Shown: positions 51,749 through 60,675 of the stretch, in pieces
Numbering within the stretch: the stretch's first letter is position 1
Layout: the number at the start of each line of letters is the position of its first letter
NCBI GenBank assembly: GCA_934875375.1
Contig: CAKXHL010000007.1
Location: 1 to 64,000, forward strand
Length of the DNA stretch: 64,000 nucleotides
Origin: an uncultured bacterium
Lineage (GTDB): Bacteria > Bacillota > Clostridia > Oscillospirales > Ruminococcaceae
Direction of reading: 5' to 3'
Position numbers and translations under genes: made by a program
Notes under the pieces: generated by a model
What the model was told of the DNA's origin: nothing
Seen by the model: only the letters and a program-made list of their open reading frames with translations
Database searches by the model: none

Positions 51749-51928
51749 AAAAGACAGGAATGCCAGCCATACGGGTCTGGCAAAAACGACCCCAAGGCCA
51801 GACACGTTTTTCTGGCTGCCGCTTTCACGCGAAAGGATAAAAAACAGCACGAGACCGTGTGCAGTTCTAAGGCCATCAAGTGCTAGCGGCTGGACGGCTC
51901 GGATAGGCTCAAACAGCCGTAAGGCAGT
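51749..51928 (-). other. Unexplained stretch between GATase gene and its terminator
   Basis: 180 bases with no convincing frame. On the - strand it has GC-rich palindromic parts, such as CCAGACCCGTATGGCTGG and TTTCGCGTGAAAG. This could be a long 3' UTR or a small RNA. Confidence 0.3.
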
Positions 51929-52627
51929 CTATTTTTTATGTGCCAGGCAGATTTCGCTGAATTTTTGGAACAGAATGGTGGTGTCCGGTCCGTCAAAAGG
52001 ATCGGGCAGGTCGCCACGCATCCGTTCAGGGTGCCACTGGACAGCATAAATGGGCTCGGATTCGTGTTCAATGGCCTCGATCACGCCGTCGTGAGAGCGG
52101 GCAGTGACCTTTAATCCGTCGGCCAGTTGGTCGATGCGGTTATTATGGCGGCTGTTGGTAATGAATGTTTCGCCGAATAGCTCGCAGATCAGAGAACCGG
52201 GCTGTGCAACAATCTCATGCTTACGCATCAGATGTTCTACCCCGTCGGTCAGTTTGAACTTTTTGGCCAGGGTACCGCCTAAAAAGACGTTAATATTCTG
52301 CTGCCCGCGGCAGATGCCCAATACCGGTTTGCCGGCCTTTTGAAAAGCGTAGAACAGCTGTGCGTCCTGCGGGTCGCGCTTTTGTTTCTCAATGACTTTC
52401 GCCTGCGCGGCATACTCGGGAGAGGGCATATACATGGCGCTGCCGGTAAGAACCAATCCATCACACAAACGGGCGTATTCTTCCGCCAGCTCGATATCAG
52501 TTGCCATGACCGGAACACCGCCGCCAGCGCTAACGCCCAGGAAATACTTTTTATTTACCATCCAGCCGTCGTTAAAAAACATGGGTTCTACGGCGGGGGC
52601 AGGTGCAATACAAATAATCGGTTTCAT
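51929..52627 (-). CDS. Class I glutamine amidotransferase-like hydrolase (PuuD type)
   Basis: 232 residues. Gamma-glutamyl hydrolase-like fold with catalytic Cys106 in LGICRGQQ, and His/Glu in VQWHPER (~ residue 205). Family members hydrolyse gamma-glutamyl amides such as gamma-glutamyl-GABA. Starts MKPIICIAPA, overlapping the stop of its upstream paralogue (TGATG). Downstream of a catalytic-Cys-less paralogue in the same operon. Confidence 0.82.
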   Translation of the reverse strand: MKPIICIAPAPAVEPMFFNDGWMVNKKYFLGVSAGGGVPVMATDIELAEEYARLCDGLVLTGSAMYMPSPEYAAQAKVIEKQKRDPQDAQLFYAFQKAGKPVLGICRGQQNINVFLGGTLAKKFKLTDGVEHLMRKHEIVAQPGSLICELFGETFITNSRHNNRIDQLADGLKVTARSHDGVIEAIEHESEPIYAVQWHPERMRGDLPDPFDGPDTTILFQKFSEICLAHKK

Positions 52628-53319
52628 CAGCGGTCGCCTCCTTTGCAAAGGGTAACCAGACGTTCGAACAGCTTTTTGTCCGCCTCTGTCTGGGATTGTT
52701 CCGGGTGCCACTGCACAGCGAACACCGGCAGGGAAATATGTTCAATCGCTTCGGGCAGTCCGTCAGGTGATTTGGCGCAGATTTTTAAATCCCGGCCCAG
52801 AGACTTCATTCCCTGATGATGCCGGCTGACTACCTGTTCACCGGTGCCGTAGGCACAGACGAAGCTATCCGGTTCTGCCACAACGGTATGGTTTTCTTTT
52901 TCGTGATCCTGACCGGTTTCCTCGGGCAGATCCATATATAAAGAGCCGCCCTGCACGACGTTTACGACCTGCAGGCCGCGGCCGATGCCGAATACCGGTT
53001 TACCCGCTGCCATAAAGGCGCGAAGCAATGTGAAGTCCATGTCATCCCGCAGTTCGTTGAGCGGGTGATTCGGGCCGCCCATGTGGTCTTTGTAAATCTG
53101 CCCATAGTTTCCGGCATGGATATCGGACATGCCTCCGGTGAGCAGAAGGCCGTCCGCCATTGCTGTGTACTCGGCGGCGCAATTTACGTCGAAAGCGACG
53201 ACCGGGATACCGCCGGCCTCCAAGACGCATTTGGTATAGTTGCTGCTGATAATCGTATGCGGCGCCTGGAACATGGGATTGAATCCATCGTCCGGCGCAA
53301 TCAGGATCACAGGTTTCAT
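52627..53319 (-). CDS. GATase-like pseudoenzyme paralogue
   Basis: 230 residues. Same family as the gene after it, but the nucleophile elbow reads FGIGRGLQ: Gly113 replaces the catalytic Cys. The rest (LLTGGMSD; VQWHPEQS; 'GMKSLGRDL') is kept, and there is no frameshift, so the protein is likely made. It may act as a partner, regulator or binding protein of the active copy. Starts at ATG 53319 behind an own promoter. Confidence 0.85.
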   Translation of the reverse strand: MKPVILIAPDDGFNPMFQAPHTIISSNYTKCVLEAGGIPVVAFDVNCAAEYTAMADGLLLTGGMSDIHAGNYGQIYKDHMGGPNHPLNELRDDMDFTLLRAFMAAGKPVFGIGRGLQVVNVVQGGSLYMDLPEETGQDHEKENHTVVAEPDSFVCAYGTGEQVVSRHHQGMKSLGRDLKICAKSPDGLPEAIEHISLPVFAVQWHPEQSQTEADKKLFERLVTLCKGGDR

Positions 53320-53396
53320 CTTTTTCCTCCATTCCAAAACAGTCCCGTGTTGTATTAAAAAACAACGGCGGGATTTTCATAAGGTACCTATTTATT

Positions 53397-53425
53397 AATA
53401 TACCTGTTTTAAGAGAGGGTGTCAA
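53397..53425 (-). promoter_or_regulatory. Promoter of the GATase pair
   Basis: - strand TTGACA (53425-53420)-17-TATATT (53402-53397). Beside the -10 lies AGGTA-N12-TATACCT, an inverted repeat and possible operator. Confidence 0.75.
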
Positions 53426-53473
53426 ATTTTTTTGCTTCAATCCCCCTGCAAATCCGGCCGGAAGAGCGGCCGC

Positions 53474-54007
53474 TTATTGGGAAGACAATTGGTTGCCGCC
53501 GGAAAGGGAAATCCAAAAAACCAGCAACGGCGCTCCTTCCCAAACGGCGCGTTCGCTCAATCTGCCGCCATTGGCCTCGATTATCTTTCGGGAAGTGAGG
53601 TTGTTTTCCTGGCAGGAAAGCATTACTCGGCCAAGCCCCAGCTTACGCGCTTTTTCCAAGCCCAGCCGGAGAAGCTCTGTACCGATGCCGCGGCCCCGGC
53701 AGTCAGGGCGGACGGAATAACCGATATGGCCGCTGTAATAGTGGGCTTGGGTCAGCTGCAAGCGGATATCAATGATACCGACAAGCTGCTTGCCGTCGCC
53801 CGCCAAGAAGGTGAAAGAGGGGACTCTGTCCGGTTCTCGGCCCTGCCGAACCCGCTCCAGATAAAAAAGCCAATCGCCGTAGCATGAAAAGCGGGTCAGG
53901 CCGCAGCTGCCGTTGATGGTATCTTCCCCCGCCTGCTGAAAGGCTTGTTTGAATTCCTCCACCTGCACCCGCTGAGCCGCGGTGGGCAAAAACAAATACA
54001 AAGACAT
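53474..54007 (-). CDS. GNAT-family N-acetyltransferase
   Basis: 177 residues. Acetyl-CoA binding signature VRPDCRGRGIGTELL and the following LGLGRVMLSCQENNLTSRKIIEANGG are typical of the GNAT fold. Acceptor unknown. ATG 54007 with GGAGGA upstream; 12 bases behind the stop of a decayed DUF898-like gene. Confidence 0.85.
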   Translation of the reverse strand: MSLYLFLPTAAQRVQVEEFKQAFQQAGEDTINGSCGLTRFSCYGDWLFYLERVRQGREPDRVPSFTFLAGDGKQLVGIIDIRLQLTQAHYYSGHIGYSVRPDCRGRGIGTELLRLGLEKARKLGLGRVMLSCQENNLTSRKIIEANGGRLSERAVWEGAPLLVFWISLSGGNQLSSQ

Positions 54008-54019
54008 CCGTTTTCCTCC

Positions 54020-54332
54020 TTATAAACTCAGCCAGTTGGCAAAATGGGTGTGCCCGGTTTCCCGATTGCGCAGGGCAATGCCCGGCCAAAAACTATAAAA
54101 TACAAAGGCGACAACAGTCAGCACTTGATCCAATTGACGAACAGCTGCGATGTCTCGAAAATCGGCGGTGCCCATTGACCGCGGCATGCTTGGTTTCCCG
54201 GCGATACACCATGCAAAACGCCCAGGGATAACAAATTCCCAGCGTCAGGATCGTGACCAGTCCGCCCAACCGTTTCCAGCCGATTCATTGGAGCCGACCT
54301 CCGTCATAATAGATTCTGCCCTTTTTCAGCAC
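54020..54332 (-). pseudogene. DUF898-like membrane protein, broken
   Basis: On the - strand, frame-1 pieces YDGGRLQ, an in-frame TGA, then IGWKRLGG-VTILTLGICYPWAFCMVY-ET-H-GHR, then a shift of frame to LDQVLTVVAFVFYSFWPGIALR-ETGHTHFANW. Together this is the DUF898-like repeat (GICYPWALC ... YSFWLGIAL) that I recognise from membrane proteins of Firmicutes. At least one stop and one frameshift break it; it should not be functional. Ends 12 bases before the GNAT start. Confidence 0.75.
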
Positions 54333-54344
54333 CTCCTCTGATGT

Positions 54345-54366
54345 ATCAAAACCATTGAGTTTTGAT
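54345..54366. other. Small inverted repeat
   Basis: ATCAAAAC-CATTGA-GTTTTGAT, perfect 8-bp stem, between the DUF898 pseudogene and a zinc-ribbon gene. Confidence 0.4.
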
Positions 54367-54393
54367 GCTGCGCAGTGCGGGTAAAACGGTGTT

Positions 54394-54645
54394 TTACTCC
54401 CCTTCCGGATCATGGGAAATATCGAAAATGCCGATTATTTTCTGGCAGCTGCGGCAGTAATACGCGCCGGGAATCCGGGTGTGGTCGAGAAGGTAGTTCG
54501 ACTTTCCGACTGACTTTCCGCCCTCATACCAAAGCCGCTCCAGCCCCTTTTTGGCAAACTGTTTCAGTGGAAACCACATGACACTGATACCGCTGGCAAT
54601 CAGGCCGCCTTCTTCCATTTCCCCGCCGCAGATCGGGCAAATCAT
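54394..54645 (-). CDS. Zinc-ribbon protein (PF20097-like)
   Basis: 83 residues. CPICGGEM at the start and CRSCQKIIG near the end form a split zinc ribbon around a hydrophobic middle (GLIASGISVMWFPL). I recognise it as a DUF6487/PF20097-type protein; no function known. Last gene of the four-gene operon. Confidence 0.7.
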   Translation of the reverse strand: MICPICGGEMEEGGLIASGISVMWFPLKQFAKKGLERLWYEGGKSVGKSNYLLDHTRIPGAYYCRSCQKIIGIFDISHDPEGE

Positions 54646-54675
54646 AGCAAAGACCTCCTTTTCCCGGCAGCAAAA

Positions 54676-55344
54676 TCACAGGTGCAGCCGCCGGAGAATT
54701 TCATTTTTCATAGCCTTCCCTTCATACAGGCACAGCGCAGCCAGTGAAATAATGCTTACCGCGACGCATGCCGCCGAGGGGTAGACAACTCGAAGGGAGC
54801 CACACAGCAAAAGGACAAACGGGATAAAACCGAATATGGCGTCCAGCATCAGATATAGGATATAGTCCTGGATTTTCAGCCGCATCACCCGGGCGATGAC
54901 TGCCATGGCGATCATTGCACCGGTAAGCAGAAGAGGTATGACAAAATCGACCGACCAGCTCAAGCGCCCGCCGGTCCACCAGTCCCAGAGCAGGGCCAGC
55001 GCGGAAATGAGCCCTACCTGCCAAAGAATAGCTTTGGGGATGTTTCCGCGCTTTTTTACGACCATCCAGAAAGTGAGCCAAAAACTGATGACGCCGGCGA
55101 CCACGAAAACAGACCACCAACCGCTTTGAGGCAGACTTAAATTGACCGCAATGCAGACAGCTGCCGCCGCAATGGTCCCCAGCCCGATCAGCCGCAAAAG
55201 CCCCTTGTGAAGGCTTGGGGATGCGGGGAGAACAGGAAAAGCAGTGCGCCCGGCTTCTCCCGGGCCGGACAGATCCCCCTGACATAGCGGGCAGGTATGC
55301 AGATCCCCGGGGACGGATACCCGGCATTTTTTACAGTATTTCAT
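54676..55344 (-). CDS. DUF6320-type zinc-ribbon membrane protein
   Basis: 222 residues. Starts MKYCKKCRVSVPGDLHTCPLCQGDL (zinc ribbon), then six to seven hydrophobic helices. This type commonly accompanies the acyltransferase and hydrolase upstream; the co-occurrence suggests one pathway at the membrane. Role not known. Confidence 0.75.
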   Translation of the reverse strand: MKYCKKCRVSVPGDLHTCPLCQGDLSGPGEAGRTAFPVLPASPSLHKGLLRLIGLGTIAAAAVCIAVNLSLPQSGWWSVFVVAGVISFWLTFWMVVKKRGNIPKAILWQVGLISALALLWDWWTGGRLSWSVDFVIPLLLTGAMIAMAVIARVMRLKIQDYILYLMLDAIFGFIPFVLLLCGSLRVVYPSAACVAVSIISLAALCLYEGKAMKNEILRRLHL

Positions 55345-55363
55345 GCGGATACCTCCTTTTGGA

Positions 55364-56635
55364 TTAAAAACCTAACTGTTCCTGGTTGGATGTGACTTCT
55401 ACCGCAATTCCTTCCGCCGTCAGGCGGCGGAAAAAGGCCCGCTGGATATCGGTACTGACAAATGGCGAAGAAAAGCTGATAACGCAATGCTCCCCAAAGG
55501 AACACATACAGGCCTGCAGCCGGTTGGTAGAGGTGAAAACGTGAAAGCTGTCGATATAACGTGCCATCTCCAGAGGCATGGCGACCTTTCCGACGTTGGA
55601 AAAGGCAGCCGTAATCCCCCGTTCCGCCAGATAATTGGCCAGGCGGAGCACCGGGTCTTTTATGATCAGAGGCACAAGCTGGGTGAGCAGATTGTGCTCT
55701 AAGGCCGAAAGTTCATTCATCCGTTCCCGAAGCTTCTCAGCGGTCAGCTCCTTCTGGAATTGTTCCTTTATAAAAGCGATGACGGATTCGATGGAATCTT
55801 CCTGCCGGGAAAAGTCATAGCCCAGATTGATGATGCCGAAAAAATTCCGCGCTGTGCCGGAGGGAAAATAGTTGCGCAGATTGACTGGAATGGTGATGAC
55901 CACTGGCCGCCCGGTTTCCCGCAGGCGCATGGTTTCCCGAATGGAAAGCAGCAGCTGGGCGGTTAAATATTCCGTCAGCGTGGCGTGATGGGTATGGGCA
56001 AGCGTCAGCAGCGACCGCACCGGCATGCAGCCTTCCAAAACGGCGATGCGGTTGTCCGGCCAGCGCTCTCCATATTGGTGGTACGCTTTTACAGCCTTGC
56101 CTTTTGACGCTTTTGGCCTTTTTTCGTAGTAGCGGGAAAAACTGTCATCCTGCTTTTGCGCATGGGAAGCATCGTAATCAAAAAAGGGCGCGCCGCCGGA
56201 AAAATCCTCTTTATGGCGCTCCAGTAAGTAATAATAAACCAACGTGCGCAAAAAGTGCAGTGCACCGGTTCCGTCGGCAATGGCATGGTAAACCTCCAGG
56301 TTGATCCGACGTTCGAAAAAACTGACGCGGAATAAAAGTCCTTTTCGGTCCGCGCTGTAAATCGGCGCACAGGGAGGAAGTCCCTCCGGCTGGACAACAG
56401 GTCGGCGGGTGCTGTCCTCGAAATAATACCAAAATAGCCCCCGTTTGAGTACGGAGCGGTAAAAAGGAAATTTTTCCATGGTCTGATCCAGTGCGAATTG
56501 CAGGGTCTGTCCGTCCACCGGCTCAGTCAACTCGCAAGAGAAACGAAAGACCTTCGGATCTTTCTTACTGCTGGTGGAGGGAAATATTTTGGCTGCGTTA
56601 TCCAACCGGATCCATTTCGGTTCTGACGCGCTCAT
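55364..56635 (-). CDS. Condensation-domain-like (alcohol) acyltransferase
   Basis: 423 residues. The active-site motif HxxxDG is HAIADG (~residue 116), with the FSNVG ending (~350) typical of condensation/acetyltransferase (chloramphenicol-acetyltransferase fold) enzymes. Probably moves an acyl group to an alcohol or amine. 8 bases behind the hydrolase gene and 20 before DUF6320, so one operon. Confidence 0.75.
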   Translation of the reverse strand: MSASEPKWIRLDNAAKIFPSTSSKKDPKVFRFSCELTEPVDGQTLQFALDQTMEKFPFYRSVLKRGLFWYYFEDSTRRPVVQPEGLPPCAPIYSADRKGLLFRVSFFERRINLEVYHAIADGTGALHFLRTLVYYYLLERHKEDFSGGAPFFDYDASHAQKQDDSFSRYYEKRPKASKGKAVKAYHQYGERWPDNRIAVLEGCMPVRSLLTLAHTHHATLTEYLTAQLLLSIRETMRLRETGRPVVITIPVNLRNYFPSGTARNFFGIINLGYDFSRQEDSIESVIAFIKEQFQKELTAEKLRERMNELSALEHNLLTQLVPLIIKDPVLRLANYLAERGITAAFSNVGKVAMPLEMARYIDSFHVFTSTNRLQACMCSFGEHCVISFSSPFVSTDIQRAFFRRLTAEGIAVEVTSNQEQLGF

Positions 56636-56643
56636 TTACGGCC

Positions 56644-57567
56644 TCATCCTTTCAAAAACCGATTGATGATTTCATAGGTGCGTTTTACCTGCACAAACCG
56701 GGCGGGCAGGGAAAAATATCCATGCAGCGCGTCCGGTATCCGGCGGATCGTGACACGGTTTCCGGCTTTCATCAGCCGGTGGCCGTACTCCTCCGCCTCA
56801 TCCCGCAGGGGGCAGTATTCGGCTGTGATGATTAGGGTGTCCGGCTGGTCGCGAAAATCAGCCGCCTGCAGCGGGGCAAAATAAGGATTGTGCAAATCCT
56901 CATCCCCAGAGCGGTACAGGTCCATATAATCGCACACCCGTTTAGAGGTCAGCAGATAGTCGGTTCCATTTTCATGCACCGAGGGGAAAGGGGATGTTTC
57001 ACTGTGGTCGGCGGCAGTGGCGGGATAAATCAGGATCTGCTTGGCGGGGAGAAATTCTCCCCGGTCCCGCGCCATCAGAGAAACAGCTGCCGCTAGGTTG
57101 CCACCCGCACTGTCACCAATCAGGGCAATTTCCTCCGGGCGGGTGCCCAGCAAAGAATCGTTGAGATAAATTTCCCGTGCAACAGCATAACAGTCCTCGG
57201 GAGCGGCGGGGAATTTGTATTCCGGAGCCAAGCGATAATCCACCGAAACCACCATGCGCCGGGTTAAGTGGGCCATGTCGGCGCAGACACCGTCGTAGCT
57301 GTCGATATTGCCGGTGACCCAGCCGCCGCCGTGGAAAAAAATCAGAATCGGGCGATTTGGCCCGTCCGGCGGGGCAAAGATGCGCACCGGAACCAGATGA
57401 TCTCCACAGGGAATATCATGGTCCCAGACGCGGTAAAGATGCGGTTTGATGATGCGTTTGGAGGTCAAATTCACCAATTCCCGCTCCACTTTATAATTTT
57501 TTTTAATGCCTATATCCGGATAGGACAGCGCTTTGAGCGCGGCCCGCATTGCTTTATTGATTGCCAT
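56644..57567 (-). CDS. Alpha/beta hydrolase (HSL-type esterase)
   Basis: 307 residues. Oxyanion motif HGGGWVTGN (~ residues 75-82), nucleophile GDSAGG (~147), and C-terminal Asp/His (PDALHGY) make the complete hormone-sensitive-lipase triad. Cleaves short-chain esters. Start ATG 57567 (GGGAG upstream). First gene of the operon with the acyltransferase, which points to a cycle of making and cleaving an ester or amide (inference). Confidence 0.88.
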   Translation of the reverse strand: MAINKAMRAALKALSYPDIGIKKNYKVERELVNLTSKRIIKPHLYRVWDHDIPCGDHLVPVRIFAPPDGPNRPILIFFHGGGWVTGNIDSYDGVCADMAHLTRRMVVSVDYRLAPEYKFPAAPEDCYAVAREIYLNDSLLGTRPEEIALIGDSAGGNLAAAVSLMARDRGEFLPAKQILIYPATAADHSETSPFPSVHENGTDYLLTSKRVCDYMDLYRSGDEDLHNPYFAPLQAADFRDQPDTLIITAEYCPLRDEAEEYGHRLMKAGNRVTIRRIPDALHGYFSLPARFVQVKRTYEIINRFLKG

Positions 57568-57703
57568 GAAAGTTTCGCTCCCTTCTTGGTCTGTAACAGG
57601 AATGGAAAGTAACGTCATCATAGCATTTTTCTCATGGGATTTCCACCATTGTCTGTGAATAATACGTTTTTCAGAAAAGAAAGGGGATTTTATCGGGATA
57701 TTC

Positions 57704-57732
57704 TTGACTTTATCGCAGGGTTATGTTAAAAT
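57704..57732 (+). promoter_or_regulatory. Promoter of the tRNA-Ser pair
   Basis: TTGACT (57704-57709)-17-TAAAAT (57727-57732). Confidence 0.85.
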
Positions 57733-57748
57733 AGTTTGCGTCACGGAT

Positions 57749-57835
57749 GGAGAGGTGTCCGAGCGGTTTAAGGAGCTGGTCTTGAAAACCAGTGACTCGA
57801 AAGAGCCAAGGGTTCGAATCCCTTCCTCTCCGCCA
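57749..57835 (+). tRNA. tRNA-Ser (TGA)
   Basis: Long variable arm (class II), acceptor GGAGAGG / CCTCTCC, anticodon loop CTTGAAA (anticodon TGA), encoded CCA end. Confidence 0.97.
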
Positions 57836-57882
57836 TTTTCCATCCTGGCAGCAAAGAAAAATATTGGTTTAGGTTACCATTT

Positions 57883-57973
57883 GGAGATGTACTCAAGTTG
57901 GTGACGAGGCGCCCCTGCTAAGGGCGTAGGCTGGGAAACCGGCGCGAGAGTTCGAGTCTCTCCATCTCCGCCA
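57883..57973 (+). tRNA. tRNA-Ser (GCT)
   Basis: Acceptor GGAGATG / CATCTCC, anticodon loop CTGCTAA (anticodon GCT), long variable arm GGCTGGGAAACCGGC, encoded CCA. 47 bases after tRNA-Ser(TGA), same transcript. Confidence 0.97.
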
Positions 57974-57974
57974 G

Positions 57975-58019
57975 AAGACTTATCAATCGCTTAAAAATGC
58001 GGTTGATAAGTCTTTTTTG
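57975..58019 (+). terminator. Terminator of the tRNA-Ser pair
   Basis: Stem AAGACTTATCAA / TTGATAAGTCTT followed by TTTTTTG. Confidence 0.9.
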
Positions 58020-58084
58020 TTTTATTCGTTTCGGCAATAGAAAGTTGCAGAAATTTACAAAAAGTTGTTGTACTGCAAAAAGTA

Positions 58085-59323
58085 TTATTTTTTCTTATCA
58101 TCCAGCTGGGATTTATATTTTTTGCCCACCTGCAGATCAGAACGAAGAATAGCGCCGCGGCAGATGGTGTCAGAACCGAATTTACCCCGTATATGATCCA
58201 CCGCCTGATCCAGTTTTTTCTCCCGTTCTTTTTTTTCGTCAGGGAAAAGCGACTGCTGCACATATTCGTCACGGGTCAATTGGGTTAGGGAGATTCCCAG
58301 CAGGCGGAGCGGCGTTTGTCCATCCCAAAGCTGGGCGAACAGCCTTTTGGACACGCGAAATATTTCATCTGTAATATCAGTAGGCTCCAAAAGCGTTTGT
58401 TGATGGGATTTATCCTTGAAATCATTTGCACGTATCGTGACGCTGACGCAGTAAGCCCGCACACCGTCCGCACGTATGCGGGAGGCAACACTGTCTGCCA
58501 GCGCCAGCAGGATGCGGTTTGCCTCTTCTTCGGATCGCACATCCCGGGCGAGCGTTGTGGAGTTGCTGTACCCCTTGGCCTCTCCCGGCTTGGAAAGTAC
58601 TGGTGTTTGGTCAATGCCGTTTGCGTATGCATGCAGCTGTTGGCCCAATTTTTTTCCAATCAGAGCCTGCACAAAGGAAACATCTGCATGTGCCAGGCCG
58701 CCGATGGTGAAAATCCCACCTTTCTCCAGCCGCTGTGCCGTGGCGCGCCCGACGGTAAAAAGAGACCCGATCGGCAGCGGCCAGAGCTTTTGGGGGATTT
58801 CCTGCAAAAACAGGGTGTGGATTTTGTCAGGCTTTTCAAAGTCACTTGCCATTTTGGCCAAAAGCTTGTTGGGACCAATGCCGATGTTAACCGTAAAGCC
58901 CAGCGTATCACGGATTTCATCTTTGATTCGGCTGGCGATGGCCCTCGGATCAGAATACAACTGTCCGGTACCGCTCATATCCAAAAAGCATTCATCAATG
59001 GAAAATTTTTCAACTACCGGTGCATATTTGCGGCAGATATTCATAAAAGCTCTGGAGTTTTGTTCATACAAACGAAAGTCCGGTTTGGCAAGATAAAGCT
59101 GAGGACATTTGCGCAGCGCCAGGGCAACCGGTTCTCCTGTTTGCACCTGATATTTTTTTGCGGCAATCGACTTGGCCAGAATCACACCGGTGCGTGTTTG
59201 CCGGTCGCCGCCAATGGCAGAAGGGATTAACCGGATATCCGGCTCTCCGTTGGCTACGCGCCGGGCCGCCTCCCAAGAAAGGTATGCGCTATTGACATCG
59301 ACATGAAAGATAAGCGGCTCCAT
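58085..59323 (-). CDS. dinB: Y-family DNA polymerase (Pol IV/DinB-like)
   Basis: 412 residues. Error-prone translesion polymerase. Palm motif FHVDVNSAYLSWE with first Asp, catalytic KFSIDECFLD, thumb HhH IGIGPNKLLAKMASDFEKPD, and the beta-clamp site QQSLFPD (~375-381). Aspartates and the clamp site are intact. UmuC/DinB paralogue choice uncertain. GGAGGGG before the ATG at 59323. Confidence 0.92.
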   Translation of the reverse strand: MEPLIFHVDVNSAYLSWEAARRVANGEPDIRLIPSAIGGDRQTRTGVILAKSIAAKKYQVQTGEPVALALRKCPQLYLAKPDFRLYEQNSRAFMNICRKYAPVVEKFSIDECFLDMSGTGQLYSDPRAIASRIKDEIRDTLGFTVNIGIGPNKLLAKMASDFEKPDKIHTLFLQEIPQKLWPLPIGSLFTVGRATAQRLEKGGIFTIGGLAHADVSFVQALIGKKLGQQLHAYANGIDQTPVLSKPGEAKGYSNSTTLARDVRSEEEANRILLALADSVASRIRADGVRAYCVSVTIRANDFKDKSHQQTLLEPTDITDEIFRVSKRLFAQLWDGQTPLRLLGISLTQLTRDEYVQQSLFPDEKKEREKKLDQAVDHIRGKFGSDTICRGAILRSDLQVGKKYKSQLDDKKK

Positions 59324-59503
59324 CCGGACCCCTCCTTTTTGCTTTTATTGTAGCGTTTAAAAAGAAAAAAGACAATGGGGAAAAGAGTCTGCAGTTGCTT
59401 AAAAAAGTGTTTGGTTTTCTCTTAGCTTTGTTGGAATGGGAAAAATTTTTGGCTTTTATGATAGAGAGTGTGTTTGAAATCCAGGTGTTTTTTGGAAAAA
59501 GGG

Positions 59504-59961
59504 ATGCGTTTTTGTCACAAGAATCGGATCATTTATATCCTTATCTTTCTCACGGCGGCGGGCCTTTTATGTTTCTGTCCATATCCGGAAAAGATCGACG
59601 CCACTTTAGAAGGCTTTTATGATAAAAAAAACCTTTTGAAATTAGGCGCGTCGGGAACCATTCACATACATAGAACCTGTTATCATTATTGTCTTCGGGA
59701 AGATGTTTTCAAGGGGGGGACATCATTTAAGGGAGAAACCTCTCTTGGGATAACATTTCTTCCATTGGATGCGGTAAATTGAAAAATGATTTTTCCTTGT
59801 TTTCTTTTTCTTTCTATCATGAACGCGTCAACGGACCGGAAGCAATATTTTTATACAGCGAAGGGGCTTTTCAAAAGGTTATCGTATCGATTTATCATGG
59901 AACAGAGTGTATTCAGTTTGCGGCTCCTGCTGGTCAGATAAAGGACACGTATTTGACGTAA
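59504..59961 (+). pseudogene. Lipoprotein-like hypothetical, probably frameshifted
   Basis: ATG 59504 gives MRFCHKNRIIYILIFLTAAGLLCFC, a signal with a Cys lipobox, and runs to TGA at 59782. Another frame from ~59779 continues with FSFYHERVNGPEAIFLYSEGAFQKVIVSIYHGTECIQF. Together they look like one ~150-residue lipoprotein split by a frameshift; a run of seven G near 59715-59721 is a likely weak spot too. No function known. Confidence 0.45.
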
Positions 59962-60193
59962 AAAATCTGTAGCCGGCTTTAAAAGAATGGTGTTTTTTCT
60001 TTGGATAAAAGGGAACAGGTGAAAACTTTTTGCCCAAAGCAAAATATTTCCGAAAAAAGAGTTTTTTCTTCGGCGTACACGCCGGTAAGCTGCAAAGAGG
60101 AAGGGTTGCGAGGCGATAACGGCCAAAGGAAAGTCTATCCTTTTGCAAAATGCAGCGCCAAACGGTACAATACCGGATAGGAGGTGCTGTGGA

Positions 60194-60675
60194 ATGAATG
60201 GTACAGAAAATTACCATTTTTATAAGCCTTATCTGACCGATCAAGAGCAGGTGTTGTGGACGGGAATGCCAGAAAAAGGAAGACTTTTTACCGGGCAGGA
60301 TTTTGTGCTCCTTCCGTTCGGGATTGTGTGGCTGGCGGAAAACCGCAGAAAGAGTTAAGCGGCATCCTTTTCGATATGTCAGTTTTTTGTGCCGTGTACG
60401 GATAAAGGGCTTTTTTTTCGAAGTGTTCGGCCAGAAAAGAGGGAACGCTGGCGTATTTTATCGTCGCGCCGCTTTATCGCTTTTCGCGGGAAAAAGCCAT
60501 TAAAAAAACCAGTGCGCAGGAACACTGGGGTGCTTTTTATGACAGTATCCGGCTTATACGGCGAGGCGGAACCCCTTTTTTTGATGTAAAAAAAGAATCT
60601 GACGGGCAAATAAGCATCTGGGCGACAAGTGCTTCTACGACAAAGGAAATAGAGAAACTGCGAGGCCACTTGTAG
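60194..60675 (+). pseudogene. PH-domain-like membrane protein, decayed
   Basis: ATG 60194 has GGAGGTG 8 bases upstream and gives NYHFYKPYLTDQEQVLWTGMPEKGRLFTGQDFVLLPFGIVWL, the usual N-terminus of a clostridial PH-domain protein, but stops at 60358. After several frame changes the far end reads FYDSIRLIRRGGTPFFDVKKESDGQISIWATSASTTKEIEKLRGHL and stops at 60675, matching the C-terminus of the same family. The middle is lost or scrambled. Confidence 0.7.
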
